A stretch of DNA of 64,000 nucleotides from the NCBI GenBank assembly GCA_963693365.1, contig CAVNZM010000004.1, forward strand, positions 14,198,001-14,262,000. Direction: 5' to 3'. The translations under genes were made by a program, and so were the position numbers. The notes under the pieces are model-generated. The model saw nothing but the letters and a program-made list of their open reading frames with translations, did no database searches and was not told the DNA's origin. Positions 55,476 to 64,000 of the stretch are shown here, piece after piece (positions within the stretch are counted from its first letter, which is position 1; the number at the start of each line of letters is the position of its first letter). Source of the stretch: Amoebidium appalachense (lineage: Eukaryota; Ichthyosporea).

Positions 55476-55911
55476 TGTGATTTGTGTATACATAGTGGGC
55501 AGTGCCCTTTATTTTCACGTTTTGTTTCTTCTTCTTTTATACAAAGAATTGAACCGACGGCAAAAATAAACTTTTGTTTTTTTACGAAAGGTCCAAGAAA
55601 AAAACAGAGCACAAGCTGAAGACTACCATGGTGCATTGCACACGTGTGCCTGCACGTGTGCGTGTGTGTGTGTGCATGTGTGTGCATGTGTGTGCTTGTG
55701 TGTGCCAAAACACTCTAACAAAAATCTATGAAGATTTTAACGATAAAAAATAAAAAAAAACTTGGTGATTTATGGATACATTGGGCGGAGCCCTTTATTT
55801 TCACGTTTTTTTTCTTCTCTACAAAGAAAACCGACGGCAAAAAGGTCCAAGGAAAAAAAAACAGAGCACAAGTTGAAGACTACTATGGTGCATTGCACAC
55901 GTGTGCCTGCA

Positions 55912-55956
<45 letters not shown>

Positions 55957-55965
55957 ATGTGTGTG

Positions 55966-56002
<37 letters not shown>

Positions 56003-56050
56003 CAAAAGACTCACGAAAATCTATGAAAATTTTAACGAAAAAAAAAAATA
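55476..56050. repeat. Tandem duplication of about 285 bp
   Basis: Copy 1 about 55,476-55,757 and copy 2 about 55,762-56,050. Both hold GCCCTTTATTTTCACGTTTT, ACCGACGGCAAAAA, AAGGTCCAAG, TGGTGCATTGCACACGTGTG, a (GT)n of different length and AAAATCTATGAAGATTTTAA-like ends. No gene is seen. The 55,371-55,475 spacer is also non-coding. Confidence 0.85.
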
Positions 56051-56128
56051 GAAACAAAAATAAAAATAAAAAACCAAAGGCAACCAACAGTCACCCTACC
56101 ACACCCTTCTACGTGTGCATGCATGCGT

Positions 56129-56305
<177 letters not shown>

Positions 56306-56674
56306 GTGGTGTAACTTCTAAGTGTTGCTACCTAAAAGTGCGAAAAGAGATGATTGTGAAAATGTTTAAGAGTTTTTTCTTCACAAAAAAAACGAACGAA
56401 AACGAGACGAGACTGAGAGAGCTGACAGTTGATAGAGTGCACATGGGAGAAAAAAGTGTATACGTAATATTACGTAACATTCAATTTCGCTTGATTTCAT
56501 TGGCTCATAGGTTACGCAAAGTATTTGGCGCAATCATTTACTCTCTCACTCATGTACGTACTAAGTCAACTCAGTCGCGGCGGCACACAGTGTTTTTTTT
56601 TTTTTTTGGGAAGAAGTTTATTTCGTGGCATCACCCGGAGGTAAAGAGATTCTGAATAAACAGACATGTGCCTA

Positions 56675-58305
56675 TTACATCCTGAGCATTTTGGCCTTGT
56701 CATCACCGGGCATGGGCGTGCCAGCACGCTTAGCCTGCCCCATGTCTACATCACCCCCCTCCCCCTCACTACCCGCACCATCACTGACCAACTCCATCAG
56801 ACCATCTAAATCAAACACCTGAACCTTGCGGGCAACGAGCTTGGTGCGCACAGTGTTGCTCTTCTTGTTGTAGATGACACTGGTGGCGGCAGCAGACACC
56901 CATGCAGTAACCTCACGGCACTTGGCACGCTGGGAGTTCATAAACTCCACAAACTCATCCACAGAGGCCGCGTTGTTGCCCAGCTTGAAGAGGCAGGGGT
57001 TGCGGCCAGTGGGGTTGGGCAATTCTGTTATTTTGTGTGGGTAAACGGAGAAGCAGAGAGCACAGATGGGTGTTATGTAAAACACAACACAAAGACACAC
57101 GGGAAAAACACAACCGGAGAGGAGGAACGATTTCTGGAACCATAGGAAGTGAATACGACTGCTTATGATTTATTTCAAGATGAGGTCCCTTTTATACTTG
57201 GGAATGTGAAACGATAAACCAATCAAAAGGACGAAAACTATGAGTGTAAAATATATCGATTAAAATGTCTGTCGACACATAGAATATAAAACTCAATCCT
57301 CTAATGAAAGAAACTTCTAATAAAAGCACGGAAACATTTAACAAAATGAAACCACTTATGTAACTATTAATTCATAACATATATTTATACATGTTCTTAT
57401 CATAACACGTCTAAATATAATTTTTTCTAATAGTTGAAGAACATAGCACAATGCTACGTCGTGGGAAAGGAATGAGAAAGGAATGTAAGTTACTATATTT
57501 GGGAAAATACAAACGAGATATGATTGGATGACATATATAGATTTTGACGCAAACGACAATACGTGTGCGCGAGCTAAGTATGTCGATACGTACACAGATC
57601 TAAGATGTCGTGTACACGGAAACGGAAAAGAAAGAAAGAAATGAAGAAAGGAAAAGGAAACAAACTACAACAACTAATAAATAAATACCAAACTCAACTT
57701 CTAAGTCTTGCTGAGAATTAAGTGAAGATGACAAATTCCAACGTCACGTTGAAGTAGGTGTCGCCCAGTGCCCCCTCCATGTCCTCCTTGCTGACGGGGT
57801 TGGCACCCAGCACCTCGTACAGGTTGGGGTTGTGTCTGGACCACAGGCTGCTGCTGGTCTTGACGGCAACGGTGTCCAGATCGACATCCTTGAGCATCTC
57901 GTGGTCCTTGTGCATCCACAGCACGTCCTTGGCCATGCTGCACACGTAGGGCCACAGGCCAACGGCGTAGGCCACCTCAAAGGGCTCGGGGCGGCGCTGG
58001 GACTTGATCTTGATTGTGGTCTTGTCGTAGGCAGACAGGTGGGTGCCCAGTTCAATCAACATCTGCCCGTTGATGTTGATGTTGGGCAGGTTGTACAGCT
58101 GCACCACCAGCACGTCGTTCATGACCCAGGGTGCACCCATGGTGGCCTTGCCCACACCGTTGAGGAACACCTCCTTGTACAGCACCATCTTGGCCCCCTC
58201 AACGCTGTTGTTGATGTTTTCTTTGCCACTGCTTGCCGCGGCGATGCTGGTCCTTTTGACGGTGGACAGACCAGTCATTTGACGCAGCAGGGTTGGCTTG
58301 ACCAT
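56675..58305 (-). pseudogene. Unknown gene next to the right TIR, split by a repeat
   Basis: N-terminal part 57,718-58,305 (195 codons, starts MVKPTLLRQMTGLSTVKR; motifs VMNDVLVVQLYNLPNININ, LEVLGA-like NLYEVLGANPVS). C-terminal part 56,675 to about 57,024 (ELPNPTGRNPCLFKLGNN to a Glu/Asp-rich tail). The 5-mers AATTC and AATTA at the junctions look like a target-site duplication with one change, and that change supplies the TAA stop now ending the N-terminal ORF. Original product about 315 residues, family not recognised. Faces outward from the right TIR promoter, mirroring polB at the left end. Confidence 0.65.
57025..57711. mobile_element. Dispersed repeat R1, solo copy inside the Polinton
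   Basis: Starts TGTTATTTTGTGTGGG. About 690 bp, AT-rich, no coding capacity. The first 200 bp match 61,809-62,025, and about 57,230-57,390 matches 62,755-62,914. No terminal inverted repeats are visible. It is probably an LTR or a LARD/TRIM-like piece, but the right border (GTCTTGCTGAG) lacks the expected CA end. Confidence 0.65.
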
Positions 58306-58483
58306 TTTGCTGTTGCTTGGGGGGTGTGGTGAACGTTACTGTGGTGTGCACCTCGACTGTGACTGTCTGACTCATGTTTGGTTGGTGAGAGGTTGCCTGT
58401 GTGCGGCTGTTTATGTACACGGTGGTAGGATGCAGGGTGCGTTTCTGGCCAATGAGGACCGTAATCCCTGTTCCCTGTGCCCT

Positions 58484-58646
58484 CATTGGACACCTAGAAC
58501 CACATGTGCCAGTCTAGATTCCGATTGGACGCCTTGTGCGGCAATTGGCTTTTTTGAGCCGAATTATCATTGGCCGCCCTGCGCATCCGTAATGCCATTG
58601 GACGCCTTGTACATGGAATTCAGAATTCGAATTTCCATTGGACGCC
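58484..58646 (-). promoter_or_regulatory. CCAAT motifs in right TIR, promoter of the leftward gene
   Basis: ATTGGACGCC at 58,524, 58,597 and 58,637, ATTGGCCGCC at 58,569 and the variant ATTGGACACC at 58,487 mirror the left array. They lie 180-340 bp before the start codon at 58,305. Confidence 0.55.
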
Positions 58647-58997
58647 TTGCGCAAACCTTCGCATTCCTTTGATCCGCACTTGTGTACATGTACGCACCAC
58701 ATGTACGCGTACACGTACGCGTACACGTGACACGCCCTCTCTCTCTTTAATTGTTTAATCATTTAATTAAAACCACGTGCTCTGCACGTGTTTTACACAC
58801 ACACAAACACAGTGTGTGCACGTGCTCCTGTACATATATCCACCCATATCACATATCCCATATCGCGATATGTGTACACAGATATCACATATCTCATATC
58901 CACATATCCCATATCCTGAGGGGGGCGGATAATGGTTAATGTGACGTCATCTTTGATGACGTCGACATTAACCATGTGCCGCGCCCCTCATTGTAGT
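58524..58997 (-). repeat. Polinton right terminal inverted repeat
   Basis: Reverse complement of 24,552-25,031 with few differences: the (GT)n is shorter and one ATC ATATATG unit is missing. Ends CATTGTAGT and runs straight into (GT)n at 58,998-59,013. Confidence 0.93.
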
Positions 58998-59012
58998 GTG
59001 TGTGTGTGTGTG

Positions 59013-59131
59013 TTGGAATACGTCACCACGTATGACAGCAAGAGCCTTGAAGTATGTATGTTTCTTAGCTTTGTTTGTATTCGTGTCTGCTTTCCTTCTT
59101 TGTGCTCTTTCCCTTTTCTCTTTTCTTTCTT

Positions 59132-59163
<32 letters not shown>

Positions 59164-59245
59164 CCCCCCCCCCCCCCTCTAGTAGACCACATCATGAAGT
59201 CAGCTCTCTGCAAGGTCGACCTCCCCGACATCTTCCTCGGCACCA
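59013..59245 (+). CDS. Possible two-exon fragment of a host gene at the insertion site
   Basis: A short open segment (EYVTTYDSKSLE) ends at a good donor, GTATGT. After a 125-bp intron with CT and C runs, an acceptor TCTAG opens VDHIMKSALCKVDLPDIFLG. The exon-like codon use and splice signals suggest a real gene whose intron received the Polinton, but the upstream exons were not found and the family is not recognised. Confidence 0.35.
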
Positions 59246-59615
59246 ACCCCCCCCCCCCCCCCCCCGTATCTCTCTCTCTCCTTGTTTCTGTGAGCACAGA
59301 TATCTGTAGATCTGTGCACACCTGGCTCTCTTGCCTGATAAGAACTTATTGTATTTTATTTCTGTTTGCTCTCCTCTGTTTATCTGAGAGGTAGCGTGAT
59401 TGGCTAGCTACATTCGTTGTCTTTCTTATATTTCAAAGTGGCTTAGTTTTTGTTGTCAATAGGATGACTCGCCAATAGTCGCAAGCGAGTACATCTGTAG
59501 ATCGTGTTGTGCATTCCTGTTTATTAATATATGTGTTGTGATTGGACAATAGATACATATGGAATAATTCGGTTTATTGCAATGTGTCTTCACTTTGAGA
59601 GTGTCGACTATTAGG
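59246..59615. other. Intergenic, no gene
   Basis: C run, then AT-rich sequence with no supported gene or clear repeat border. The left border of repeat R2 may lie in this interval. Confidence 0.4.
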
Positions 59616-59985
59616 AAATATATGTATTAAATGAGTTTCTTTATAGATCGACGAATATTTGAATATATATGTGTGTTAATAGTGGCCATAACTACTTAAT
59701 TTATTTAAGTAAGAGTTTCTAAACTTTAGTTAAGTCGGAAGTTGGAATGCGTATGCTCTGTCGGAATGTGTTTTTCTATCTTCTGATAGAACCGATTGGT
59801 TCTCCCCTTTAGTTGTGATAAGCTGATAAGTCGCAAGTACAAAAAGAACCGAGAGCACAATAAAGGATCAGTTGTTGTTTGAAATCTTTCAATGTCTCGT
59901 GAACAACTCGGATTGCCCTCACTTTATTGTGTTAGGCGTGTTTTACATGACACCTCTGTACACTCTGCTCCCTTAGACCCGTACA
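59616..59985 (+). repeat. Dispersed repeat R2, copy 1 (LTR-like)
   Basis: Matches 62,915-63,288 closely, including GAACCGATTGGTTCTCCC, CACAATAAAG and the shared end CCTTAGACCCGTACA. A CACAATAAAG signal about 120 bp before a CA end is typical of an LTR. It lies 5' of the copia-like gag in the same orientation, so it may be that element's 5' LTR; the left border is not determined. Confidence 0.6.
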
Positions 59986-60038
59986 AAGCAACAGGTTAAA
60001 GGCCCATTTTCGCACGCTCTCGCAACACATTCTCTCGC

Positions 60039-60964
60039 TGTAAAATTATATAAGTATTTAGGATGGAAGCAGAGACGGCAGTGGTGCAGTGTGAAAACAC
60101 CACAAACACACAACAACAAAACACGGAACGATCGGAGCAGTGTACACAACAGACATCAATGTTTAGACACGACTGAACTCAATTTATTTTGATCTTCGAA
60201 TAAATACCTGAAATTCTCTTAAGTCTAATCCATACATGATTTCCGACCAGTCGGAAATCAGATCTGTCTCTAATAGAAACCAATCACTAAGAACCAATTT
60301 CTTTCAGAGAGATCTGGTACGCGGAGACGTACACGATAGGACACAGACACTAGTTAAGATCAACTCGTGTCATTATCAAGGAAGTTCTAACCTATGACAC
60401 ACTGCAAAGACTCAGACATATCACACTTAACCTTGATGATTGGTTAAAGCCCGGCAACACATGAAAACTAAAGTAAATTAATGAAGTCTAATCACACATG
60501 TCAATCTAAGTGTAGCCTAAGTGTGTTACCGTCCAATCAACACATATTAAGTAACACAAATCTACCTAACATATATTAGTAGAAAAGAAATACGATTATA
60601 CACATGAAGACAAGGAGAGAAAGAAAAGAAAATAAGGAAGGAGAAAGAGAAAGGAAAAGAGAGCACAGATCAACAAACAAGATAGTAATAGTATAATAGT
60701 ATAACCAGAGATATTTATGTACACACGAACATGTACACGTCTCTCCCTGAGTGGGTGGATCCGTGTACACACATATAAATAATCAAATTGATATTACAAT
60801 ACACGATTAAAGCCGATACAACACGATTACAAGTATACAAGCATATCGGAGATCGATGCTACACTTTACATAATAGGAGTGTGGCATTTACACTAAGCAT
60901 ATGAACTGAAACATAACACAAACTGAGAAGATCTTACCATATGTAAATACTACGTATTACAACA
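60039..60964 (-). mobile_element. Solo LTR, family A, inverted
   Basis: 926 bp, TGTAAAATTATA...TATTACAACA, reverse complement of the LTR at 21,820. A perfect 5-bp target-site duplication CTCGC lies at 60,034-60,038 and 60,965-60,969. It is inserted between R2 and the copia-like gag, i.e. inside an older retroelement. Confidence 0.9.
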
Positions 60965-61048
60965 CTCGCTGCAATCGAAAATATTCAAATTTGAATACCG
61001 ATCTCAGGCTGATTCCTCTCCCGCGCATCATCTGAATGATTGATCACC

Positions 61049-61808
61049 ATGTCGGAGAAACCCGCGTACCTCAACCTCACCCCCTGGAAAGGGGAGGACA
61101 CCACGGACAAGAAGTGCGGTAAACGGCTCACCTATTATGAGTGGGAACCCGTCATCTTCATCATGGCTATGACACTGAGGAGGCATACACCGAGGCTTTT
61201 AACTTCCTTGAACAGATGTTTACTCAACTCGTCTCCAATGATGAGCTGTATAACTCTGGTCAAATCCACGATGATGTGTCACCTGCCCAAGCTTTCCACA
61301 ACCTCCGTATGGTCTATGCGGCTGAACGTGAAGATCGTGCTCGTCAAATCCTCCTCGACTACCAAACTCAAGGACTTCAAGACAGTCACGGCCTACCTCA
61401 CCATGGCACGCCGTCTGTGGAGTACCCTGCACATCCTCGAAGAGCCCTTTCCTCAGAAGACCATGGTTGATAACTTCTTGATCCACCTCAAGAAGAACCG
61501 TAAGTTAGTTTGTTCCGACATCCAGGCCATGATTGCCGACTACTTCCGTCATAACATCAGCTACGAGACCTACAACCGTCTAATCAGTGACATCCGAGCT
61601 GCAGAGATCCGTGAAGGTCTCATCGACTCTGGGTCCGGGTCCTCCTCCTCCGTCCGAACAGCATGTGCCCTGCAAAGCCGTGTTCTCACCAAGGACGACC
61701 TCCGACACCGGATCCCCCGACATGACAGCTCTGTCTCCCGTCACCCCCGTGGTCGTCCCACCGATCGATCCCCCTCAGTTGACCGTGATTACTCCCGGTC
61801 CCGTTCCT
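61049..61808 (+). pseudogene. Ty1/copia-like gag remnant
   Basis: Starts MSEKPAYLNLTPWKG; the frame changes near 61,165 (to QLVSNDELYNSGQIHDDVSP) and back near 61,370 (to TMARRLWSTLHILEEPFPQ). The helical composition and the motifs LW..L...EEPF / IHLKKN resemble copia gag. It ends abruptly where repeat R1 begins. Frameshifts show it is dead. Confidence 0.55.
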
Positions 61809-62025
61809 GTTATTTTGTGTGGTTTTAACGGAGAAGCAGAGTGCACAAATGGGTGTTATGATATACACAACACAGAGACACACGGGAGAACACAACCGGA
61901 GAGGTGAAACGATTTCTGGGACCATATGAAATGATTTCAACTGCTTGATATTTACTTCAAGATGAAGTTCCTTTTATACTCGGGAATGTGAAATCGATAA
62001 GCCAATCAAAAGAACGAAAACTACA
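61809..62025. repeat. Repeat R1, copy 2 (left part)
   Basis: TGTTATTTTGTGTGG to GAACGAAAACTA, about 85-90 percent alike to 57,025-57,235 by eye. It cuts the gag ORF. Confidence 0.75.
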
Positions 62026-62752
62026 TTATCCAATCTGACATATACTAATCCGTCTCAGCAGATCAGCCTAAGTCTACGATGGGGGGGACAGGGGGGGGGG
62101 GGGGGGGGTGGCCCGGGTCCACAGATCATCAAGATCAAGTCCGGGGCCTCAAGATAGCTGTACAGCTGCGTGCATCTTGCCTCTGCCGGCGCAGGGCAGG
62201 ACCACGTCAGCTGGGGCAGCCGACCAATAGAATTCTAATTAGTGTGTAGGATAGATCGTAGGAGGACTTAGGAATGTGATTGTTCGGGCAGAAGCCCTTT
62301 TGTAAGTATTGGCAAGGTTTGATAGTGTATGTTGCCAAACGTATTTATATATTTAGATGTAGAGGAAAGGGGGGAGGGAAGGGGGGGGAGGATAGTATGA
62401 AATGTAGATTTAGACTCTGCGGTGCCACTAGGGGGAGGGTGAGGGGTGAGACATGGATAAATATATTGGTTTGAGTAGATCGACTTAGCTCGTGCAGGCG
62501 CACGATAAAGTAGATCGGAATGTTTGGAATGTGGCATCGTAGGGGGGCCAGGTGATGATGATCTTTGAGGGCACGGCCTTGATGGCCTCAGTTGTGACTT
62601 AGCCTCATTCCGTACGGATCTAAGTTTTGCCCGTCGGAGCCTGGTCTGAATAAACTTTACCGTTTTTCCGTACACGTTCGTTCCTTTTCGTGTGTGTACA
62701 CTTAGTAGAGTGCCGCGTCTCTAGTACATACACGATAGGATACGACACAATC
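62026..62752. other. Unassigned insert between the two halves of R1
   Basis: Includes a G22 run near 62,088-62,108 and G-rich AGGGGGGAGG near 62,368-62,390. No gene on either strand is convincing. As it sits between matching halves of R1 it may itself be an insertion. Confidence 0.45.
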
Positions 62753-62914
62753 ACAAAGACGAAAACTATGAGGGTAACATAAATCGATCGAAATGCCTGT
62801 CGACACATAACTAATGAAAGTAATCTTCTAATGAAAGTACGGAAACATTTAACAAAATGAAACCACTTATGTAACTATTAGTTCACATCATATATTTATA
62901 CATGTTCTTAACTT
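62753..62914. repeat. Repeat R1, copy 2 (right part)
   Basis: AAGACGAAAACTATGAGGGT to CATGTTCTTA matches about 57,226-57,397 of copy 1, then passes directly into R2. Confidence 0.7.
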
Positions 62915-63288
62915 GATATATATGTATTTAAATAAGTTTCTTTATAGAGACGAACATAAATATATGTGTGAGTTAATAGTGACTAGATGTATAATTACTT
63001 AATTTATTTAAGAAAGAGTTTCTAAACTTTAGTTTAATCGGAAGTTGGAATGCGTATGCTCTGTCGGAATGTGTTTTTCTATCTTCTGATAGAACCGATT
63101 GGTTCTCCCTCTTTAGTTGTGATAAGATGATAAGTCGCAAGTACAAAAGGAACCGAGAGCACAATAAAGAATCAGTTGTTGTTTAAATCTTTCAATGTCT
63201 CGTGAACAACTCCGATTGCTTTCTCACTAATGTGTTAGTCGTGTTTTACATGACACCTCTGTGCACTCTGCTCCCTTAGACCCGTACA
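62915..63288 (+). repeat. Repeat R2, copy 2
   Basis: Close match to 59,616-59,985, ending CCCTTAGACCCGTACA. It directly precedes the copia-like integrase segment. Confidence 0.75.
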
Positions 63289-63739
63289 AAAATAACAGCT
63301 GAGGCCCTCCAACATGCTGCCTACATCGTCAACGTCACCCCTTGCACGGCTGCCAACGGTCGTACTCCATTCGAGGTTTTCTACGGTGTCAAGCCCGAGA
63401 TCTCCGAGCCCAAAGTGTTTGGTTGCGCTGCCTACACTCATGCGCCAGCCTCCAAACGGAACAAGCTGGCCCCCACGGTCAAACTCGGCATGTATATTGG
63501 CTATGATCTTCAATCACACTGTCATCGGATATTCAACTCAACCACTGTGGCACCCATCGTGTCGGCCTCTTCCGTGACGTGATTTTCGACGAATCAGCTT
63601 ATATCCCGTCCGAGATCCCATCGGCACTGCCAACCCCCGACACCTCTGCCACCTCGACCACCCCGACCCCCACCGTTGAGACTGAAGATGACGTTTGCCT
63701 GGTGGACTCCGACCCCCCTCCTGCTGTTGTCTTTCCACC

Positions 63740-63772
<33 letters not shown>

Positions 63773-64000
63773 ACCGGCCCCCCTGCTCCCGTGCGCGTTC
63801 AGCGTGCCGACATCCATCCAGCCCCTGGCAACGTCACCCCCATCCGGCCCGGCTCCCCCGACAATTTCCACTCGGCCCCGTCAAGCCCGGAGGCCCCCCC
63901 CCCCTGCAATTCCGAACTTCCATGTTCCCCCCCCCACCGTCTCCACCCCACCCGGTTCCTGCATCCCGTCGTTCTGCCCGTTTGCAGGGCAAGGTTGGCC
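63289..64000 (+). pseudogene. Ty1/copia-like integrase C-terminal region, partial
   Basis: Reads ALQHAAYIVNVTPC, then GRTPFEVFYGVKPEISEPKV, FGCAAYTHAP and KLGMYIGYD, the signature of the copia integrase C-terminus (the TP.E..YG.KP.....FGC.AY segment). The frame changes near 63,555, after which RDVIFDES continues the match. A Pro/Thr-rich linker follows, with a C run at 63,746-63,772. The N-terminal catalytic core is missing and the element leaves the window. Confidence 0.85.

Overview
This is a stretch of a eukaryotic nuclear genome, most likely from a microalga or another protist (I cannot name the phylum). Two intron-rich housekeeping genes sit in DNA crowded with homopolymers, microsatellites, SINE-like copies and LTR elements. 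The rest is dominated by a 34.4-kb integrated Polinton/Maverick-type DNA virus that is itself riddled with retroelement insertions.

Layout. 0-3.5 kb: a truncated LTR, a T-tract, a minisatellite and a SINE remnant. 3,591-15,053: an 18-exon gene for the selenocysteine-specific elongation factor eEFSec, which implies that the host makes selenoproteins. Its introns are packed with poly-G, poly-C, (GT)n and (CA)n. 15-17.5 kb: a long (CT)n tract and intergenic DNA. 17,549-21,006: a 4-exon ceramide kinase gene. 21.8-24.5 kb: a solo LTR with a perfect target-site duplication (TSD), a tRNA-derived SINE with a perfect 10-bp TSD, a segmental duplication and (GT)n arrays.

24,552-58,997: the Polinton. 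It is bounded by inverted repeats of about 475-480 bp and sits in a (GT)n tract. It carries a protein-primed type DNA polymerase B, a VLTF3-like late transcription factor, a double jelly-roll major capsid protein, an A32/FtsK-like packaging ATPase, a probable penton protein, a retroviral-type (rve) integrase and a Dam-like adenine methyltransferase. It also has three fibre-like genes that share an N-terminal module, a seven-helix membrane protein and about a dozen unknown small or structural genes. Several genes are broken. A solo LTR (610 bp) splits polB, a 3.6-kb LTR element without recognisable gag-pol splits the penton gene, and a dispersed repeat splits the gene next to the right inverted repeat. 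There are also frameshifts in polB, integrase, two or three fibre genes and the proline-rich gene, plus one in-frame TAG in the coiled-coil fibre. The copy is therefore probably an inactive endogenous virus, although frameshifts at C or G runs may partly be assembly errors. No Ulp1/adenain-type protease was recognised.

59-64 kb: a possible host exon pair next to the insertion, then a nest of repeats, including a solo LTR of the same family as the one at 21.8 kb. This is followed by a decayed Ty1/copia-like element with a gag-like region and the integrase C-terminus, which runs off the window.

Working picture: the polymerase replicates and the integrase inserts the element. The VLTF3-like factor probably drives late genes. 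The MCP, penton and ATPase build and fill the capsid, and the fibre family would mediate attachment. A GGCGTCCAAT motif repeated in both terminal repeats and upstream of an internal gene looks like a shared promoter element.
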